Source of the DNA: Helicobacteraceae bacterium
GTDB lineage: Bacteria; Campylobacterota; Campylobacteria; Campylobacterales; Sulfurimonadaceae
Direction of reading: 5' to 3'
Length of the DNA stretch: 11,785 nucleotides
Assembly: GCA_947497635.1 (NCBI GenBank)
Contig: CANMHZ010000021.1
Location: 1-11,785 of the forward strand
Shown here in pieces: positions 7,689-11,785 of this stretch. Numbering within the stretch: the stretch's first letter is position 1; the number at the start of each line of letters is the position of its first letter. The notes below the pieces were generated by a model, which saw only the letters and a program-made list of their open reading frames with translations, did no database searches and was not told where the DNA came from. The translations under genes were made by a program, and so were the position numbers.

Positions 7689-7722
7689 ACTCATACCCCC
7701 ACAATTCAAATTCAAAAGTCAT
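7681..7722 (-). CDS. Possible 13-residue leader peptide (MTFEFELWGYEYV)
   Basis: ATG 7722 overlaps the TGA of the preceding small gene (ATGA) and the frame ends at TAG 7683-7681, inside the start of the next small gene. Its first residues (MTFE) equal the integrase N-terminus, and its remainder (ELWGYE) equals the extreme C-terminus of the replication protein. It may act as a re-initiation bridge that carries ribosomes to the next start. Equally, it may be a non-functional remnant of a recombination or duplication joint. No independent evidence of translation. Confidence 0.3.
   Translation of the reverse strand: MTFEFELWGYEYV
7692..7715. repeat. Gene-junction repeat type 2, copy before the zinc-finger-like gene
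   Basis: The 24 bases match 7980-8003 at 23 positions (one A/G difference). The repeat holds the GGGGG ribosome binding site of the following gene. In another frame it encodes ELWGYE, the same residues as the C-terminus of the replication protein. Confidence 0.85.
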
Positions 7723-7730
7723 TTTAAATC
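7711..7730. repeat. Gene-junction repeat type 1, copy after the acidic Cys-rich gene
   Basis: This is the partner of the repeat at 7439-7460. It shares its last five bases (7711-7715) with the type 2 repeat that follows, so the two repeat types are fused here into one joint. Confidence 0.7.
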
Positions 7731-7976
7731 TTCCAAAATATAAAGTCCACACCCTGAATATTGAATGTATGCAGGTACATAAAAATCAGGAACATCTAAG
7801 TGATGACAGCAATCATCAATTAAAAATTTACATGATGTACACGATCGACGCATAAATAGATCTAGAATAAAATCTTTTTCTGAAAAATCAGAATTATCAT
7901 CCGAAGAAGAAACGTAACTATCAGGATCAATACCACTTTCAATCATAAGTGAATCTCTATCATTAAATGTACTCAT
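7719..7976 (-). CDS. Small acidic Cys-rich protein downstream of rep
   Basis: Not recognised. The start is placed at ATG 7976 (85 residues) because GGGGG at 7984-7988 lies 7 bases upstream, the same arrangement as in the other small gene. A longer in-frame start at 8030 would lie deep inside the rep gene. The N-terminal half is acidic and Ser/Asp-rich (about 1-35) and probably disordered. The second half has C46-x-x-C49, C56-C57-H58-H59 and C76, a possible metal site. It overlaps the rep stop by 14 bases. In Ff-type phages the gene directly after the replication initiator encodes the ssDNA-binding protein gpV, of similar size, but this composition (acidic, Cys-rich) does not resemble gpV. A regulatory or host-interaction role is possible, but nothing in the sequence decides it. 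Confidence 0.65.
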   Translation of the reverse strand: MSTFNDRDSLMIESGIDPDSYVSSSDDNSDFSEKDFILDLFMRRSCTSCKFLIDDCCHHLDVPDFYVPAYIQYSGCGLYILEDLK

Positions 7977-9420
7977 TTTCATACCCCCACAATTCAGATT
8001 CAATATTCGCATTAAGTGGAATGATTTCACCCGTAATTAAATCACGTTCAATCATTTGATTATGCGTGTGTGCGTAATGGTGGGCGTTGACAGTGTCCAT
8101 GTCTATTTCATCATGATAATAGTTCCATAGCTCAAAATCGCTCATTCTGATAGGTTGAGGGGTGAAATTGATTAGTTCTTTAGGACGATAGAAATAGTAC
8201 TTTTGATTTATGTAATGTGATTCAATCGGTTTTAAATCAAATTCAAATTTCAAAACTTCATTTTTATAGAGAAAATGAGTACCGTCAATGTAGGCATCAA
8301 TGATTTTATTTGGAGGTGGGGGCATTTTCCAAGTGGAGGGGACGCGCGGTAATGATCGAGGATTCTTATCTCTCTTTTCTTTAGGTTCACCCGTTTGACG
8401 AATAATAATGTTACTGTTAATATAGCTCAACGTTAAAACGCCATTATCGTACTGTAGGCATCTCCCTGATTGCTCAATAAACATGAAATGATCATCTTCT
8501 TTATTCCATTCACAAAGGAGAGGTTCTGCACGTTTGAGAGCTGTAATGTGTAACCACGATTTTTCAATAGAAAAAACCTTTTGGTAAACCCACTGGGGAA
8601 TGGTTGAATGAGAGGTGGTAATACGTCGGATTTTATGTTTAATGTACCAGGCTTGCAGATAATCAAGCTCATCATTATTTTTGATGTCCATAAATGACTT
8701 AGTAGCATATTTCATGATATAGCCGACGGGATTATAAATCGCGGTTTGAAAGCCCTTTGTATCATCGGGGTTACTATCTGCATCCGTTGATTTAACATGA
8801 TTTTGAGGAGCAGGAAAACATCGTTCAAAATCTTTTTTAAAAATAATGAAAAAATCTTCAGGAATCCAAAGAAGAATATGAAAATGAGGAGTACCATCTT
8901 TATGAGGTTCAGAGGCTTTTAAATAATGAAAGGTTTTATCGTTTTTTTTGAGATACTTAAATGAGTATGACTTTGCAAAATTTAACCATTGATGATTAAG
9001 GACATTGTATAAATCTTTTACAGTGAACTTTTTCCCCTCTTTTATGGTTTGATGAAGAAAGCCATAAGTTTCATTATTCGGAATATGGCGCAAATATTCC
9101 TCACGCACGCTATCGGTTTGTTTATTCCATTTTCTATAATCTGATTTTAAAAAACCACGAAAGAAACCATCAAGCGTAATCGTTAAGAAAACGGGCTTTA
9201 AATGCTCATTAAAAGCTAAATCAGCAATGGTATTAATCTTGTTAGAAAGTTGCGCATAATAGCGTTCTGACATATTCGCGGAGAAAGAAACATCGAGGAG
9301 ACTTTTAACTTGACCTGTTGCGGTATGGAAATGATTATTTTCCAAATAATTACGCTGTTTATCGATTTTATCCTGCATCTGCTGCAAGTCATCGGCAGTT
9401 AATCCGTATAGTGTTTTCAT
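7963..9420 (-). CDS. HUH rolling-circle replication initiator (inovirus gpII-like)
   Basis: It nicks the double-stranded phage DNA at the plus origin and stays covalently attached through a tyrosine, starting rolling-circle replication. Start ATG 9420 (485 residues) follows AAGGAG with 8 bases spacing; an in-frame GTG at 9429 overlaps that ribosome binding site and is unlikely. The three HUH signature motifs are in order. Motif 1 is PVFLTITL (76-83). Motif 2 is the metal-binding His pair in HFHILLW (179-185). Motif 3 is YIMKYATKS (234-242), with Y234 and Y238 spaced as in Y-x-x-x-Y nickases and K237 between them. Residues after about 270 are a long extension of no recognised fold that contains two ELWxY segments (430-434 and 476-480). 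It lies between the secretin and the small Cys-rich genes and overlaps the latter. The superfamily call is firm; the exact subfamily was not searched. Confidence 0.87.
   Translation of the reverse strand: MKTLYGLTADDLQQMQDKIDKQRNYLENNHFHTATGQVKSLLDVSFSANMSERYYAQLSNKINTIADLAFNEHLKPVFLTITLDGFFRGFLKSDYRKWNKQTDSVREEYLRHIPNNETYGFLHQTIKEGKKFTVKDLYNVLNHQWLNFAKSYSFKYLKKNDKTFHYLKASEPHKDGTPHFHILLWIPEDFFIIFKKDFERCFPAPQNHVKSTDADSNPDDTKGFQTAIYNPVGYIMKYATKSFMDIKNNDELDYLQAWYIKHKIRRITTSHSTIPQWVYQKVFSIEKSWLHITALKRAEPLLCEWNKEDDHFMFIEQSGRCLQYDNGVLTLSYINSNIIIRQTGEPKEKRDKNPRSLPRVPSTWKMPPPPNKIIDAYIDGTHFLYKNEVLKFEFDLKPIESHYINQKYYFYRPKELINFTPQPIRMSDFELWNYYHDEIDMDTVNAHHYAHTHNQMIERDLITGEIIPLNANIESELWGYENEYI
7980..8003. 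repeat. Gene-junction repeat type 2, copy at the end of rep
   Basis: This is the original-looking copy. It is the coding sequence for the last residues of the replication protein (ESELWGYE) and at the same time supplies the GGGGG ribosome binding site for the next gene. It matches 7692-7715 at 23 of 24 bases. Confidence 0.85.
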
Positions 9421-9446
9421 GGCTTTCACTCCTTGTTTTTTTAGAT

Positions 9447-11075
9447 TTATGGTTTAATGATCTGATCGTTGTAAAGCTTTTGATAATGACCCAATACGCC
9501 TAAATCACTTTGAAGTGATGAAAGGCTCTTAGAATCGTCGATAATGTAGGGAGTTATCACGAGAAGCAAATTATCCTTTTGTGTGATTGTAGAAGAGTGT
9601 TTAAACGCTGATCCAATCCACGGAAGCTTTGAAAAAAACGGTACAGAATCATCAACGACGCTATCGTAAGACTTCACAAAACCACCAAGTACAATGGTTT
9701 CACCGTGATGAAGTATTGCATCAGTTTTAATCTCTTGTTTAGACGTTAAAGGCTGATTATTTGAATCAAGAGAGGGAAGTATATTTTCTAAAATTGCATC
9801 AACTGAAAGGGTTAATTTATCTTTTGAGGAAACAAGCGGTTTTATTGAAAGATTTAAACCAACATCGGTGCGCGTGAGGGCGTTAGTTGTTCCCGCGCTT
9901 CCTGTAGTTGATCCAGTGAGGAAAGAAAGCGATTTACCCACAACGACTTTACTCTCTTTGTTGTTGAGACAAAGTAAAGAGGGATCAGAGAGAGTTTTTG
10001 ATACTCCTGTAGTTTGAAGAAGATCAAGAGAAGCACCAATAGCCAAAAGCTGATTTACATTTCCAAGAGACGCAGTGAGTTTAGTTAAGAGTGAGGGAGT
10101 CATAGGAGCAATGGCAGAACCGCCAACGTTACCGCTAAACGTAAAGAAGTTAGACGAGCTTACAATACCGCCATTTAACCCATATTGCATACCGATTTTA
10201 GAGCTTAAATCATTGTTTAATTCTACGATACGAATTTGAACATAAACTTGATATTGTTCTCTATCCAAATCCGAAACCATAGATGGGACACGTTTTATAA
10301 TCTCCTCATCGCCCTGAACGAAAAGAGTATTAGACTCAGCATTTATAGAAATTGAAATATTACTTTGATTGTGATCGTTTGTAAAAATGGTATGAATTGT
10401 TTTTGAAACCGAATCAGCGGAAGAGTTCACAAGATGAAACGATTTGAAGATTTGATTTTTAACAATAGGTTTTTTATCAATATCATTCACAAGACTTTGA
10501 ATAAGTTTTAGATTATCCGAAAAATCAGAAACAATCAGTGCACCATTATCAGGAACGCCAAACGCAGAACCCGAAGCAGAAAGAAGCGATTTAACTCCCT
10601 CAAGTATTGGAACAACGTTCACATATTTGATATGAATGACTTTTGTACCGTAGCCAGCCGATGAGCGAGCACCAAGAAAAACACTATCATAAAGGCGTAA
10701 ATCCTTAGCAAGAACTACAGTGTAATATTTACCATTATTAACAAGAGCATAATTATTCAACTCTAGAGCAGACTTCAAAAGAGGAAGAAGATCACGAGAG
10801 CGCAAATCCATGTTTGAAAGAAAATCGACAGTACCATCAAGCTTACCCGATACGAGGATATTTTTACCCAAAGATTTAGACACTAAACGGATAAATTCAT
10901 TTAAGCTCATCGCGTCCAAAGTGCTAACCATCGGAGGAGGGGGCAACATAGGAATCATAGGGGTGTTAATGGTAGATTTAACCAAAGGTGGAGGAAGAAC
11001 GAGAGGAAGCGGTGCAACAGTTTGACCAAATAAAGAGAAATTAATCAACAAAGAAAAAAGGATTATACGTTTCAT
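9447..11075 (-). CDS. Secretin, filamentous-phage gpIV-like outer-membrane channel
   Basis: It forms the gated outer-membrane ring through which filamentous phage particles leave the cell. Start ATG 11075 (542 residues) gives a proper signal peptide (MKRIILFSLLINFSLFG, cut near residue 17) and overlaps the stop of the Zot-like gene (ATGA); a weak GGTGG lies 6 bases upstream. A Pro-rich linker (about 19-50) precedes an N0-like domain (about 52-125), N1-like ring modules (about 145-205 and 208-272) and the secretin core (about 275-515). Signatures in the core are the VxVQIRIVEL strand, the late VPFFSKLPWIGSAFK motif (478-492) and LLVITPYII (504-512). There is no lipobox. Type II secretion and type IV pilus secretins share this fold. 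The Zot-rep-int neighbours indicate the phage version, and at 542 residues it is larger than Ff gpIV (about 420). Confidence 0.9.
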   Translation of the reverse strand: MKRIILFSLLINFSLFGQTVAPLPLVLPPPLVKSTINTPMIPMLPPPPMVSTLDAMSLNEFIRLVSKSLGKNILVSGKLDGTVDFLSNMDLRSRDLLPLLKSALELNNYALVNNGKYYTVVLAKDLRLYDSVFLGARSSAGYGTKVIHIKYVNVVPILEGVKSLLSASGSAFGVPDNGALIVSDFSDNLKLIQSLVNDIDKKPIVKNQIFKSFHLVNSSADSVSKTIHTIFTNDHNQSNISISINAESNTLFVQGDEEIIKRVPSMVSDLDREQYQVYVQIRIVELNNDLSSKIGMQYGLNGGIVSSSNFFTFSGNVGGSAIAPMTPSLLTKLTASLGNVNQLLAIGASLDLLQTTGVSKTLSDPSLLCLNNKESKVVVGKSLSFLTGSTTGSAGTTNALTRTDVGLNLSIKPLVSSKDKLTLSVDAILENILPSLDSNNQPLTSKQEIKTDAILHHGETIVLGGFVKSYDSVVDDSVPFFSKLPWIGSAFKHSSTITQKDNLLLVITPYIIDDSKSLSSLQSDLGVLGHYQKLYNDQIIKP

Positions 11076-11776
11076 TTTGAGCCACCATTTACAGAATTTA
11101 CAACATCGGAAGCACCACCGCCAAAAACTTGTTTTTGGTGAATATCTTGAACAATTGGTATATTCCACATTGAAAAATAATTGATTGATTCGGAGGGAAT
11201 AGAGAAAAGACGATCAGTATATTCAACATCAAAAACGCGAACCGTAGAACTAGCTAATAGCTTTGAATCAATCATTTTAAATGCTTCCTCAAAATATAAA
11301 CGAGGTATATAATTGATTTGATAGGCAGAATCAACACGAGAACACGAAACCATATCACAGCGAACACGTAAGAGCATTAAAGAAGAAACAGAGGGTTTAA
11401 TAGGGATAGTGACGTTTTGATCGTAAGGGTTGATAGTTTGTTCAATCGGTGCATTTTGATTTGATGAATCATTTAATCCTGCACGTTCTTTCATAGACCA
11501 AAATAAATAATAAAACAATATAAAAACCAACAAGAGGGCTGAAAAAGCTATAGCAATATATTTGTAAACGATTTTTTTTGGATTGTGTAAATCACCCGAT
11601 TTATAAAGAGCGAATATCTCGGAGGAAGCGGTGAGTTTATCGGTTGAATAACAATTAGTTTTATTATACGTGTCAGAAGCGTAAAAATAATACCTAAATT
11701 GATTACTCAACAATGCCTTAGATTTAGGTTGAGCGTCGATAAACTCTTCCGTGTGCGCTTTATAGTCGGAGTGCAT
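11072..11776 (-). CDS. Zot/gpI-like phage assembly protein, C-terminal part only
   Basis: Full Zot/gpI proteins have a cytoplasmic P-loop ATPase domain, one membrane helix and a periplasmic tail that docks to the secretin and drives particle extrusion. This 234-residue frame has only the later part. An FRYYFYASDTYNK segment and the EIFALYKSGDLHNPKK motif typically precede the membrane helix in Zot. The helix follows at about 73-93 (AIAFSALLLVFILFYYLFW). A periplasmic region carries a Cys pair (C140, C145) and a Gly-rich tail. No Walker A or B is present. The ATG is preceded directly by an in-frame TAA (11779-11777), and the nine bases upstream visible in the window (CCTTCTTAA) contain no ribosome binding site. 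The ATPase part may be a separate upstream gene, or this may be the 3' piece of a gene broken by a stop or frameshift. The stop overlaps the secretin start. The family assignment is from motif style and context. Confidence 0.65.
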   Translation of the reverse strand: MHSDYKAHTEEFIDAQPKSKALLSNQFRYYFYASDTYNKTNCYSTDKLTASSEIFALYKSGDLHNPKKIVYKYIAIAFSALLLVFILFYYLFWSMKERAGLNDSSNQNAPIEQTINPYDQNVTIPIKPSVSSLMLLRVRCDMVSCSRVDSAYQINYIPRLYFEEAFKMIDSKLLASSTVRVFDVEYTDRLFSIPSESINYFSMWNIPIVQDIHQKQVFGGGASDVVNSVNGGSK

Positions 11777-11785
11777 TTAAGAAGG

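Noticed and set aside
7692..8003. CRISPR-like repeat array
   Set aside because: There are only two copies, about 290 bases apart, and the sequence between them is a coding gene; they are gene-junction repeats.
7977..8030. Upstream start at 8030 for the acidic Cys-rich gene
   Set aside because: It would extend the overlap with rep, and the added residues are merely the rep coding sequence read in another frame; ATG 7976 has the better-placed GGGGG site.
9421..9429. GTG start for the replication protein at 9429
   Set aside because: The GTG overlaps the AAGGAG ribosome binding site that correctly serves ATG 9420.
11076..11168. 31-residue N-terminal extension of the secretin frame, rich in Cys and Trp
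   Set aside because: It overlaps the end of the Zot-like gene, would bury the clear signal peptide starting at 11075, and looks like out-of-frame translation.

Overview
The window looks like chromosome of a Campylobacterota (epsilonproteobacterial) species, probably a Sulfurimonas- or Sulfuricurvum-like organism. The inference rests on the gene content and protein style (lptD, an MCE gene and pnp in one run, then an atpE encoding a subunit c with a signal-peptide-like leader). I could not run a search to confirm the genus.

Left part (about 1-6502, + strand) is ordinary core genome. It holds the 3' end of an RDD-family membrane protein gene, lptD (LPS insertion into the outer membrane), an MlaD-like MCE lipid-transport gene with an unusual C-terminal beta-rich domain, and pnp (polynucleotide phosphorylase). 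The first three overlap by a few bases and pnp follows after 27 bases, so this is very likely one operon. atpE follows as a separate unit with its own -10 box and an intrinsic terminator, then a tRNA-Leu(GAG) gene with encoded CCA.

Right part (about 6503 to the window end, all genes on the - strand) is one end of an integrated filamentous-phage (inovirus-like) element inserted next to the 3' end of tRNA-Leu. In transcription order, from the right edge towards the tRNA, it carries: the C-terminal part of a Zot/gpI assembly protein, a gpIV-like secretin, an HUH rolling-circle replication initiator, a small acidic Cys-rich protein, a possible 13-residue leader peptide, a small zinc-finger-like protein and a tyrosine integrase. 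Nearly every stop codon overlaps or touches the next start, so this reads as a single translationally coupled operon. Coat and adsorption proteins, the Zot ATPase domain, the operon promoter and the second attachment site would lie beyond the right edge.

The observations most worth following are: (1) the Zot-like ORF has no ATPase domain and begins directly after an in-frame stop without a visible ribosome binding site; (2) repeats at the gene junctions around the two small Cys-rich genes show that the middle junction is a chimera of the other two, suggesting cassette duplication or insertion between rep and int; (3) the two small genes themselves sit where inoviruses often carry the ssDNA-binding protein but do not look like one.
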